From: Salinivenus iranica
GTDB taxonomy: Bacteria; Bacteroidota; Rhodothermia; Rhodothermales; Salinibacteraceae
Direction: 5' to 3'
NCBI GenBank assembly: GCA_002894665.1
Contig: NCRB01000018.1
Coordinates: 1 to 49,983, forward strand
Length of the DNA: 49,983 nt
Shown here: one piece after another, positions 34,325 to 42,656 of the stretch
Layout of the letters: each line of letters starts with the position of its first letter
How positions within the stretch are numbered: the first letter of the stretch is position 1
Translations under genes and position numbers: made by a program
The notes under the pieces: model-generated
What the model saw: the letters and a program-made list of their open reading frames with translations, nothing else
What the model was told of the DNA's origin: nothing
The model's database searches: none

Positions 34325-37300
34325 GTCCGGAAGAGTCACTGAAGCATCGTCGGGGAATCCATTGCCGGGAGCCACTGTCCAGGTGGTAGGAGCGGACCTG
34401 GGATCGGCAGCGAACGCACAAGGCCGATTCGAAATTTCGGGCGTTCCGGCGGGGGAGCAAACCCTTCAAGTTTCGTTCGTCGGGTACCAGGAGGTCCAGC
34501 GTACGGTGAATGTCCCCGAAGGCGGTACGGTCCGCGCGAATTTTCAGCTTCAGCGTGAGGCGACCCAGCTTGACGAGGTCGTCAAGATTGGATACGGCGA
34601 GCGTGAGCGTGATGAGCTGACCGGGACCGTCTCCAGCGTCACCGCCGAAGAGATTGAAGATGTGGCGTCGGTTGGGTCGCCGCAGGAGCTCCTCTCAGGC
34701 GCCTCGGGTGTTACCGTCACCAACACATCGGGGCTCGCGGGGCAGGCGATTAGCGTGTCCGTGCGTGGGGTGTCGTCGCTCAACGGCGATAGCCAGCCGC
34801 TGTACGTGGTGGACGGTACGCCTGTGACGTCGGCGTCCACCGGTGGCGGATTTGGCCAGGCAACCAACGCGCTCTCGACGATTAACTCGCAGGACATCCA
34901 GTCGATTGAGGTGCTGAAGGGCGCCGCCGCGACCTCCATTTATGGGTCGCGCGCAGCGAATGGGGTCGTTCTGATTGAGACGAAGCAGGGGACCTCGCAG
35001 CGACGGACCGTCTCTGCGAGCTACCAGCTCGGAGGCGTCCGGTCCACGTCGGACTTCGATGACGTGATTGTGAACGGCCAGGAGTGGTCGGAGCTTCACC
35101 AGGATGCCACTAAAGGATTCTACGAGACCTGCGACATTGCGGCTGTCGGCGGATTATTTTGTAAGCAGCTGAATGGAGGCCTTCCCCTTGAGCAGGTGGA
35201 GTCGGCTCTTGGGACCTCCTACGAAGAGGGGGTTCTCGGAACGCCGAGTGCATACCCCGACTCGGCCACGACCTATCCCTGGCTTGAGGAGGCCCAGCAG
35301 ACGGGCATCACCCAGCAGGCCAACGTCTCGGTCAGTGGGGGCGACGATGATACCCAGTACTTCATTAGTGGGACGTACTCCAATGACGAAAGCTTCGTCC
35401 GGAGCAATCAGTTCAACCGCTTCAGCGGTCGGGTCAATCTCACGCAAGATGCCACTGACTGGCTGCGAGTTGGGACAAACACCTCGGTGACACGGACGGA
35501 GAACTTCCAGGCGTCGTCCGACAATCTTGTCTCGGGCGTACTGACCTCTTCTGCACTCATTCCGCCGATCGTTCCGATCCGGAATGATGATGGGTCGTTC
35601 AACTTCGACAACCCGTGGAATATCGCCGCCAACTCGATTGGGGAGGCGGAAGTGAATGATAAGAACATCCGCAACTGGCGGATCCTCTCCACGACATTTT
35701 TGGAAGCAGATGTGCTTGAGTCCCTGACGCTCCGTGCGGAAGGGGGCATCGACGCCCTTATCGTTGACGACTTCACTCGGTACGACCGTCGGACCACCGA
35801 TGGGGCCCCGAGCGGGTTCGGCGAGCAGGTGTACGAGGATGAGCGTCGCTACAGCATCCGCGGGACGGCGACGTACAGCAACACGTTTGCGGGCCGTCAC
35901 GACGTCAACGCCGTTGCGGGGGCCAGCTTTGAAGATTCCCGCCGGAACCAGGTGCTTGCCGCCGCACTCCAGTTTCCGTCGAACCAGTTCAGGAATCCGT
36001 CCTCCGGGGCCGACCCCACGACAACCCTCGGTGAGGTGGTTCGGAAAGATGGGCTCGCGTCCTTCTTCACCCGTGCCACCTATACGCTCGATGGAAAATA
36101 CACCATTGAGGGTAGCTACCGCCGGGACGGGTCGTCGCGCTTTGGAGAGGACAACGAATGGGGGAACTTCGGGTCGGCGTCCCTCGCCTATCGCGTCGGA
36201 GAAGAGGACTTTCTCCAGTCGTATGACTGGCTTTCAAACCTGAAACTTCGCGGGTCGATCGGGTGGGTTGGAAACCGGGACATTGGTGGATTCTTCCCCC
36301 AGCTTGGTCTGGCAGGTGGTGGAAATAACTATGGAGGGGCACCGGGCATTGCCGCGACCCAGCTCGCAAACCCGCAACTCAAGTGGGAGTCGACGCGAAG
36401 CATTGAGGCCGGTCTTGACTTCGGGGCCTTTAACGACCGTATCTTCCTGTCGACCACGTATTTCCGAAGCCTGACAAACGATCTTATCACGGATCAGCAG
36501 TTGCCCTTTAACTCCGGCTTTGGAAGTGTTACGAGAAATCGTGGGGAGCTGCTCAACACTGGAGTTGAGGCACAGCTCGAGACGCAGAACATCGTGACGG
36601 AAGACTTCCAGTGGACGACGACCTTCACGGCCACCTGGAAGCAGAATGAAGTTCAGAGCCTGCCGGGTGGGGAGCCCATCCTCAGTGGTGCGCAGCGTGC
36701 CATCGAGGGAGAAGAACTCTCGTGGTACATGCTGGAGTACCGTGGGGTGAACCCGGACAACGGAAAGCCTCTCTGGACCGGCACGGATGGACAGCCAACC
36801 AGTAGTCCCTCTGGAGACGCCGAAAGCATCCAGGGCGGGATCCTTCCGAACTGGAACGGATCGGTCTCCACCACGGCGAATTACAAGGGCTTCGATCTGC
36901 GAGCCCGAATGACGTTCAAGGCCGGATACAGCGTGTACAACGATACGAAGAGCTTCCTGATGACCTACGCGAACTTTGGGTTGCACGAGGACGCGTTGGA
37001 TCGCTGGCAGGAGCCCGGGGACCAGACGGATGTGCCGCGGGCGGTCTTCGGAGACGCGGCGGACAACAGCACGCGGGAGTCGACACGCTTTCTCGAGAGC
37101 GGGGATTATCTCCGTCTCCAGAACGTGACCTTCGGCTACACGCTGCCGCAGGACCTCACGCAGTCCTTCGGTGTGGACGACCTGCGCCTCTATTTCCAGG
37201 GAACCAATCTCCTGACCTTCAAGGACACCAGCATTGGCGATCCCGAAGGGAGCACGGGCGGTGCGACAAGTGCGCTGGATCGAGGCGTGCTCTTCTTTAC

Positions 37301-37349
37301 GCCGCCGCAGGCTCGTTCCTTCACCGGTGGAGTTGAGGTGCAATTCTAA
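34242..37349 (+). CDS. SusC/RagA-family TonB-linked outer membrane transporter (copy 1)
   Basis: 1035 aa. Signal peptide 1-23 (ending AWA). Then a carboxypeptidase-regulatory-like domain (about 27-105: TVSGRVTEASSGNPLPGATV... FVGYQEVQ), a TonB-box region (LDEVVKIGYG), plug domain with the family signature VRGVSSLNGDSQPLYVVDG, and a 22-strand beta-barrel ending in a C-terminal aromatic-type strand (FTGGVEVQF). Imports large substrates (glycans, peptides) across the outer membrane using TonB energy. Start fixed by the signal peptide. Partner susD is 106 bp downstream with a hairpin between. Substrate unknown; no glycosidase is adjacent to this copy. Codon use is visibly less GC-rich than in the flanking housekeeping genes. 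Confidence 0.93.
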   Translation: MRRLLSTVALGLALLLAPSLAWAQQGTVSGRVTEASSGNPLPGATVQVVGADLGSAANAQGRFEISGVPAGEQTLQVSFVGYQEVQRTVNVPEGGTVRANFQLQREATQLDEVVKIGYGERERDELTGTVSSVTAEEIEDVASVGSPQELLSGASGVTVTNTSGLAGQAISVSVRGVSSLNGDSQPLYVVDGTPVTSASTGGGFGQATNALSTINSQDIQSIEVLKGAAATSIYGSRAANGVVLIETKQGTSQRRTVSASYQLGGVRSTSDFDDVIVNGQEWSELHQDATKGFYETCDIAAVGGLFCKQLNGGLPLEQVESALGTSYEEGVLGTPSAYPDSATTYPWLEEAQQTGITQQANVSVSGGDDDTQYFISGTYSNDESFVRSNQFNRFSGRVNLTQDATDWLRVGTNTSVTRTENFQASSDNLVSGVLTSSALIPPIVPIRNDDGSFNFDNPWNIAANSIGEAEVNDKNIRNWRILSTTFLEADVLESLTLRAEGGIDALIVDDFTRYDRRTTDGAPSGFGEQVYEDERRYSIRGTATYSNTFAGRHDVNAVAGASFEDSRRNQVLAAALQFPSNQFRNPSSGADPTTTLGEVVRKDGLASFFTRATYTLDGKYTIEGSYRRDGSSRFGEDNEWGNFGSASLAYRVGEEDFLQSYDWLSNLKLRGSIGWVGNRDIGGFFPQLGLAGGGNNYGGAPGIAATQLANPQLKWESTRSIEAGLDFGAFNDRIFLSTTYFRSLTNDLITDQQLPFNSGFGSVTRNRGELLNTGVEAQLETQNIVTEDFQWTTTFTATWKQNEVQSLPGGEPILSGAQRAIEGEELSWYMLEYRGVNPDNGKPLWTGTDGQPTSSPSGDAESIQGGILPNWNGSVSTTANYKGFDLRARMTFKAGYSVYNDTKSFLMTYANFGLHEDALDRWQEPGDQTDVPRAVFGDAADNSTRESTRFLESGDYLRLQNVTFGYTLPQDLTQSFGVDDLRLYFQGTNLLTFKDTSIGDPEGSTGGATSALDRGVLFFTPPQARSFTGGVEVQF

Positions 37350-37375
37350 CCGGCCGAACGGATCTGCGACAGTTG

Positions 37376-37402
37376 GGAGGGGCCCCCAGTGAGGGGCCCT
37401 CC
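37376..37402 (+). terminator. susC-susD intercistronic hairpin, copy 1
   Basis: GGAGGG-gc-CCCC loop AGTGA GGGG-CCCTCC: ten base pairs with a 2-nt bulge, 26 nt after the susC stop and 53 nt before the susD ATG. Followed by TTCCTGTCTT, only weakly T-rich, so partial termination or mRNA stabilisation is more likely than full termination. Confidence 0.7.
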
Positions 37403-37455
37403 TTCCTGTCTTCAACTGTGTCTCCTGCCTTAGATCATCATAGAACCGTATTATT

Positions 37456-38886
37456 ATGGGTTACCAATCTACGATCAAACCACTTCTCGCTGCTCTTGTG
37501 GTGACTGGCCTCCTGGGCCTGATGGGCTGTGACCAGACCATCAACAAGCAGCCGGAGCAGAGCATCTCCATCGGCCAACTCTTCGAGGATAGTACAGCAG
37601 CCTCGCGAGCCCTCGTGGGGGCGTACGATGGCCTGCAGGCAAACGGAGTCTACGGCGGATTTCCGACGATGGCTGCGGACTTCACGGCCGATATAGCCAA
37701 CTTCAGCGGGTCGTTCACCACTTGGCAACAAGCCCAAGCCTTTAACCTCTCGTCGACCCACGGGCCTACTCTGAACATCTGGGCCGATCACTACAACGTG
37801 ATCAACCGGGCCAATCTGATTATTGACAACGCCTCGGGGATTGATGGGCTCAGTCAAGCGGGCGTCGACGAATTCGTGGGACAGGCGAAGTTCATTCGGG
37901 CCCTCGCCTACTTCAACCTCGTCCGCTGGTTTGCTCAGCCGTTCGAACCTGGCGCGTCGAATGATCAGCCGGGGGTGATTCTTGCCACTACCGGCGTGCA
38001 AACGACGGAGCCGGAGTTCAACAAGCCGCGTGCATCTGTTGGGGAAATATATTCGCAGATTCGCACGGACCTTGAGGATGCGATCAGTCGGCTTGAGGTT
38101 GAGGGGTCCCGGACGCGCGCTGGGCAGGCGGTGGCGAATGCTTTGCTTGCGAAAGTGAGTCTCTATCAGGGACGCTGGGATGAGGCCGCTTCGCGTGCCC
38201 AGTCCGTTATCCAGCAGTCGGAGTTTGAGCTGTCCGACAGCCCGCGGACTCCGTACTTCAATGAGGCAAGCTCGGAAATCATTTTCCAGATTGCCTACAG
38301 CAGTACTGACAATACTGGGACGAATGACTTCATGAGCTCCTTCTACCTGCCGGGCGACCTGGGAGGACGGGGAGACATTAATCCGCTTTCTTCCTTCCTC
38401 GATGATGCGGAGTCTGGAGATATTCGAACGGGCGTCAGTCCCCAGGTCGAAGGAGACAGTCTGTTATATGAGTTCGGCGGCAACATCTGGACCAACAAGT
38501 GGACGGAGAACTCCTTCGCGGATGACATGCCGGTGCTTCGAGTTGCGGAAATGTATCTAATCCGGGCTGAGGGACTGGCCCGTGGTAGTGGAACTGCCTC
38601 GGATGCACGGGCCGCGGTAAACGAGGTCCGCAACCGTGCGGGCCTGGGCGACGTGCCAAGTTCGCTGTCGGGCCAGGACCTCATCGATGAGATCATCACC
38701 CAACGTCGGTACGAGCTTGCGTTTGAGGGGGATCGTCGTCACGATCTCCAGCGGCTCGGCCGCGCCATTAACAGTGGTACGGGGACACTGCAACCAGGAG
38801 ATGCCCAGCGGATTCTCCCGATTCCGAACCGGGCCATCCAGGTGAACGACGCCCTTGATCAGTCGTCGCAGAACCCTGGATACTAA
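37456..38886 (+). CDS. SusD/RagB-family outer-membrane lipoprotein (copy 1)
   Basis: 476 aa. Signal sequence with lipobox LMGC (Cys25), so surface lipoprotein. N-terminal ASRALVGAYDGLQ, the TPR core with ADHYNVINRANLIIDNA, GQAKFIRALAYFNLVRWF, and the C-terminal LRVAEMYLIRAEGLAR and TQRRYELAFEGDRRHDLQRLG segments are diagnostic of SusD. It caps the SusC barrel and captures substrate. It is the second gene of the operon, with a strong terminator 40 nt after the stop. Confidence 0.94.
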   Translation: MGYQSTIKPLLAALVVTGLLGLMGCDQTINKQPEQSISIGQLFEDSTAASRALVGAYDGLQANGVYGGFPTMAADFTADIANFSGSFTTWQQAQAFNLSSTHGPTLNIWADHYNVINRANLIIDNASGIDGLSQAGVDEFVGQAKFIRALAYFNLVRWFAQPFEPGASNDQPGVILATTGVQTTEPEFNKPRASVGEIYSQIRTDLEDAISRLEVEGSRTRAGQAVANALLAKVSLYQGRWDEAASRAQSVIQQSEFELSDSPRTPYFNEASSEIIFQIAYSSTDNTGTNDFMSSFYLPGDLGGRGDINPLSSFLDDAESGDIRTGVSPQVEGDSLLYEFGGNIWTNKWTENSFADDMPVLRVAEMYLIRAEGLARGSGTASDARAAVNEVRNRAGLGDVPSSLSGQDLIDEIITQRRYELAFEGDRRHDLQRLGRAINSGTGTLQPGDAQRILPIPNRAIQVNDALDQSSQNPGY

Positions 38887-38920
38887 CCGCCACGGTTCTT
38901 ACGACAGACGATGAATTCCG

Positions 38921-38963
38921 GCCGTGCCCGCTCTCCGTGAGGAGCAGCGGGCACGGCTTTTTT
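38921..38963 (+). terminator. Rho-independent terminator of first susCD operon
   Basis: Perfect 12-bp stem GCCGTGCCCGCT/AGCGGGCACGGC (38921-38932 with 38946-38957), 13-nt loop, then six T residues (38958-38963). Confidence 0.92.
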
Positions 38964-39451
38964 AGTGGCTGACTCTTGCAATCCATAATTATTCCCACTC
39001 GTGGTCCTAGCGGCTATTTTCGGATTACACGACTGAGAAGATCTTCGGGAAAGAGCAGAAAAAAGATGGGGTGTACGAGGGAGTCCTGCCCATGGTAGGC
39101 CGAATGCTTCCACGTAGCACTCTCCGAAAGGCTCGTAGGAGAGAAACATGATCACGGGGCAGTCGGGCCGAATGGAGGTGTAAAGGAAAAGATGTTGTAC
39201 AAACTTCCTTTGGTGGCTGCCCTGCGTACGCGGTTGACACCATGGGCCGTTCGGAAGAAGGTTTAAAAAGTACAGGGCAACGAGGGGGCCAGGAGAGTTC
39301 CCAACTTTCGAAAGCGGCGTTTCACCTTGATTTATCAGCCAAAATAAAAATTTTGAGCGAAGACGATTCCGGGAAGATGTGATGCAAAACACCTGAAGGA
39401 CAGGTAGCCCCGAGGGGCTTTTAGCAGGGAGGCAATACGCCACAGAATAGT
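38964..39451. other. Non-coding stretch between the two susCD operons
   Basis: About 490 bp with no supportable gene. A 191-codon open frame on the minus strand (38883-39458) has no recognisable domain, atypical composition, and runs through the terminator. Near the end are two small hairpins: ACCTG/CAGGT at about 39391-39405 and AGCCC/GGGCT followed by TTTTA (39406-39423). Together they look like the end of a short transcript about 30 bp before the next promoter. Confidence 0.6.
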
Positions 39452-39480
39452 TTGACATAGGCGCAGGCTGTCTTTATATA
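39452..39480 (+). promoter_or_regulatory. Promoter of second susCD operon
   Basis: TTGACA at 39452-39457, 17-nt spacer, TATATA at 39475-39480. Shares TTGACATAGGCGCA and GTCTTTAT with the first promoter. Predicted leader of about 170 nt to the ATG at 39657. Confidence 0.75.
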
Positions 39481-39597
39481 CGGATAATGTGAGTGATCGC
39501 CTCCTACTCCACTGACATGCTTCTTCACAGAGGTGGGACACTGGCGGGAGTGCTGGGATGGGAGTCGTCTGGTTCTAGGACAATTGAACATCCCCCA

Positions 39598-39739
39598 TCG
39601 ATGCTCACGACCGAAGCACCATTCGTCGTTCTACGATTTACAGGACAGATTTAGTCATGAGGAGATTGCTATCAACGGTTGCCTTGGGGCTTGCGCTCCT
39701 GTTGGCGCCCAGTCTTGCGTGGGCCCAGCAGGGGACGGT
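39598..39739 (+). repeat. Leader/signal-peptide cassette, copy 2
   Basis: Nearly identical to 34181-34324. The leader part has a few substitutions and a 2-nt deletion; the 83-nt coding part is identical. The following mature-protein sequence is only moderately similar between the two genes. Confidence 0.9.
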
Positions 39740-42557
39740 CGCCGGCACAGTCATAGACGATGCAACGGGAAATAGCCTGCCCGGAGCAAACGTTCAGATT
39801 GCAGGAACGGAACTTGGGTCTGCAACCAACCCAAACGGACAATTTTCTATTTCGGGTGTGCCGGCTGGAGAGCAGACCATTCGCGTCACGTTTGTGGGGT
39901 ACGAGCCGACCGAGCGGACGGTAAACGTGCAGGAAGGAGGCACGACCCGGGTCCGAATTCGACTTGCCTCCGATGCGCAGGCCCTCGATGAGGTCGTTGT
40001 GACAGGGGTTGGCCAGCAACAGACTCGTGGGGAAACGAATGTGTCTGTCTCGAGCATTGATGCCGAGGAGCTGACTGAGACGGCAGAGTACGAAAACGTG
40101 ACCGATCTCTTGCAGGGACGGACGACTGGAGTCACGATTTCTCGCTCCTCCGGAAATGTTGGATCGGGGCTCCGATTCGACGTGCGGGGAGGTGTGAGCC
40201 TCAATAGTGATGGTCAGCCGCTCATTTTCGTAGACGGCACGCGCATCAACCAGGACCCTGCGACTGGATTTAATGTCGGAGGTCAGGGAACCGGCTCTCC
40301 CTTGGCCGATCTCGATCCGAGCAACATCGCGTCGATCAACGTCTTGAAAGGCCCGGCGGCCACCTCTTTGTACGGGACTGACGGCACCGACGGCGTGGTG
40401 CTGATCGAAACGAAAAGTGGTCGGCAGGGCCAGGACCTGGAGGTGAGCTATCAGGGAACCCTGGGCATCGCTACGAAGCAGGCAGGGTACAACGATGACA
40501 TTTATCCCACGGCGGATCGGCTCGATGCCATCCACCGCGACGGCACCATCCAGGGACACCGTGTATCCATGAGTGGTGCTACAGAGAATACCAATTATCT
40601 CGTTTCGTATTCTCACCGCGACACGGAGAGCATTTTCCCGACTGGGAATGGCCAGCGGAATAATCTAAACGCAAACGTTGAGTACCGCCCGAGCGAGTCG
40701 CTGACACTGAGTAGTCGCTCGACGCTGGCCTTCAATTATTACTCCCGGCCGCAGGCGGATAATAACATCTTCGGTGTGCTCGGGGCCCTTGCGCTTGACG
40801 CACCCTTTGGTGCGTTTACGGAGCGAGACAGCTCCGCATTCTTTGCCATCGATGACCAGCAGCGTGTCCGGAAATTCCAGCAGTCGGTACAGCTCTCGTA
40901 CAGTCCCGATGCCATTTCGGGGTTGACTCTTCGTGCGCAAGGAGGAGCCGACATCAGTGCCCGGCGCAATGATCAGACCTGGCCTGCCCAGTACGAAGAC
41001 ATTTATATATCGTCTGGGGGAGAGCGTAATGCTCTCGATTCAGACCGTCGCCGCTTCAACGCGGATCTGACGGCGACCTACAACTACGATCTGTCGTCGG
41101 ACGTAAGCGGAACGACAACGGCTGGAACTCAGCTCTTTACGGAGTCGGATCGGTTCGTAAGCGCGACAGCGTCGCAAATCGGGACCGATCTCATTACGGA
41201 CATCGGGGCTGGGACGCAGCTCGATGTCATTGGCGAAGGGCTCTCGAATGAACGTAGCGCCGGAATTATTGGGCGTCAGCAGTTTGAATTCCTTGACCGG
41301 TACTCCGTTGAGTTTTCCGTCCGGCGCGACTGGTCCACCCGACTTGTTGCGGGTGAAGCTGGCTCCTTTAAGGAGTGGTATCCGGCGGCACGCGCCTCGG
41401 CGCAGATCGGGAATCTGGACGTTATGCCCGACGCGGTCAGTAGCTTGAACGTGCGTGCGTCCTGGGGGCAATCGGGTTCCCTTCCCAGTCTCGTTGATGG
41501 CGAGTTGGTTCGACTCAACGGTCAATCCAGCGGGTTTGGGACTGGCGCGACCATTGGAAATGTTGGGAATCCGGATCTTGGCCTGGAGCGGGTTAATGAG
41601 GTCGAAGGTGGATTTGACCTGGGAATCAACGAGCGTTACTCCCTGTCCTTTACATACTACCGCCAAAGCACGGAAAATTCGATCGTGAACTTCCAGGCGG
41701 CCCCCTCAACTGGATTTGGGAATCAAACAGTCCCCCGGAACGTCGGAGAAATCTTTGCTCAGGGTGTTGAGACTTCTCTGGACGTAACGGCTTTCCAGAC
41801 TGAGCGTCACTCGCTTAGCTTCAATGCGAACTATAGCTTCCGAGATCGGGAAGTGAGAGAGCTCGGAGGAGAGAGTATCTTCGGTGCTTTCCAGCGTAAC
41901 GTGATTCGCGAAGACCTCGCGCCCTTCTCCTTCGTTGGGCGAGAGGTTCTCGGTGCCCGGTTCGCCGACAACGGCGAATACCTTGGCCCTGAGCTGAGCG
42001 ACGAAGAGGTTGAGCTCGGGAATCCGGTTGCCGATCACTTCGGTGGGTTTGGATTCACAGCGACGGTCTTCGAGGACCTCCAAATTAATGCGCAGGCCGA
42101 GTACCAGCTCGGGAATCAGACCTATGCCAGTACGGCTCGATTCCTGACGCTGATTGGAGCGAACGAGCGCCGAAATGCACTTCAGGAGGAACTCTCTGGT
42201 CTCGATCCGGGGACCGATCAGTACCGGCAGGTTGCCAATGATCTGGCGAGAACGAACCCGGGCGCTGGTACCGGAGAAGTCGACAACTTTCTGCAGGATG
42301 CCGACTTCCTGAAGCTCCGTTCGCTTGGCGTTCGCTACAATGCATCGGACCTGATTTCGTCCGTCACGGGGACTGATCAGCTGAGAAGCTTCACGCTTGG
42401 TTTCTCGGCTTCGAATCTCTTCACGATCACGCCCTATGATCTCGGTCCCGATCCAGAGGTGAACTTTGACGGATCGCGAGGTATTACGCGCGGGCAGGTC
42501 TTCCTGACTCTGCAGACGCCCAGGGAGTATACATTCACTCTCGAAGTTGGAATCTAA
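39657..42557 (+). CDS. SusC/RagA-family TonB-linked outer membrane transporter (copy 2)
   Basis: 966 aa. Same signal peptide as copy 1, then a carboxypeptidase-regulatory-like domain (TVAGTVIDDATGNSLPGANV), TonB-box region LDEVVVTGVG, plug with DVRGGVSLNSDGQPLIFVDG (the VRG signature has an extra Gly), and the beta-barrel ending YTFTLEVGI. About 70 residues shorter than copy 1 and only moderately similar outside the N-terminus, so probably a different substrate. The nearby secreted glycoside hydrolase at 45280 suggests a glycan, by context only. Partner susD is 99 bp downstream. Confidence 0.93.
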   Translation: MRRLLSTVALGLALLLAPSLAWAQQGTVAGTVIDDATGNSLPGANVQIAGTELGSATNPNGQFSISGVPAGEQTIRVTFVGYEPTERTVNVQEGGTTRVRIRLASDAQALDEVVVTGVGQQQTRGETNVSVSSIDAEELTETAEYENVTDLLQGRTTGVTISRSSGNVGSGLRFDVRGGVSLNSDGQPLIFVDGTRINQDPATGFNVGGQGTGSPLADLDPSNIASINVLKGPAATSLYGTDGTDGVVLIETKSGRQGQDLEVSYQGTLGIATKQAGYNDDIYPTADRLDAIHRDGTIQGHRVSMSGATENTNYLVSYSHRDTESIFPTGNGQRNNLNANVEYRPSESLTLSSRSTLAFNYYSRPQADNNIFGVLGALALDAPFGAFTERDSSAFFAIDDQQRVRKFQQSVQLSYSPDAISGLTLRAQGGADISARRNDQTWPAQYEDIYISSGGERNALDSDRRRFNADLTATYNYDLSSDVSGTTTAGTQLFTESDRFVSATASQIGTDLITDIGAGTQLDVIGEGLSNERSAGIIGRQQFEFLDRYSVEFSVRRDWSTRLVAGEAGSFKEWYPAARASAQIGNLDVMPDAVSSLNVRASWGQSGSLPSLVDGELVRLNGQSSGFGTGATIGNVGNPDLGLERVNEVEGGFDLGINERYSLSFTYYRQSTENSIVNFQAAPSTGFGNQTVPRNVGEIFAQGVETSLDVTAFQTERHSLSFNANYSFRDREVRELGGESIFGAFQRNVIREDLAPFSFVGREVLGARFADNGEYLGPELSDEEVELGNPVADHFGGFGFTATVFEDLQINAQAEYQLGNQTYASTARFLTLIGANERRNALQEELSGLDPGTDQYRQVANDLARTNPGAGTGEVDNFLQDADFLKLRSLGVRYNASDLISSVTGTDQLRSFTLGFSASNLFTITPYDLGPDPEVNFDGSRGITRGQVFLTLQTPREYTFTLEVGI

Positions 42558-42570
42558 CGAGTGGTCCGAA

Positions 42571-42601
42571 ATGGGGAGTGGGGGACAAAACCACTCCCCA
42601 T
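42571..42601 (+). terminator. susC-susD intercistronic hairpin, copy 2
   Basis: Perfect 11-bp stem ATGGGGAGTGG/CCACTCCCCAT with a 9-nt loop, 13 nt after the susC stop and 55 nt before the susD ATG. No T-tract, so transcription presumably continues into susD. Confidence 0.75.
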
Positions 42602-42656
42602 ATTCCTGCCCCGAAATCTTGCCTCCACGTTTTTAACGCACAGTCAGAATTGAATT

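Noticed and set aside
39234..39270. Extra TTGACA in the inter-operon gap
   Set aside because: The nearest -10-like TTAAAA is about 23 nt away, too far, and no gene follows.
38883..39458. 191-codon minus-strand open frame between the susCD operons
   Set aside because: Runs through the susD terminator, has no recognisable domain and a composition unlike the other proteins here.
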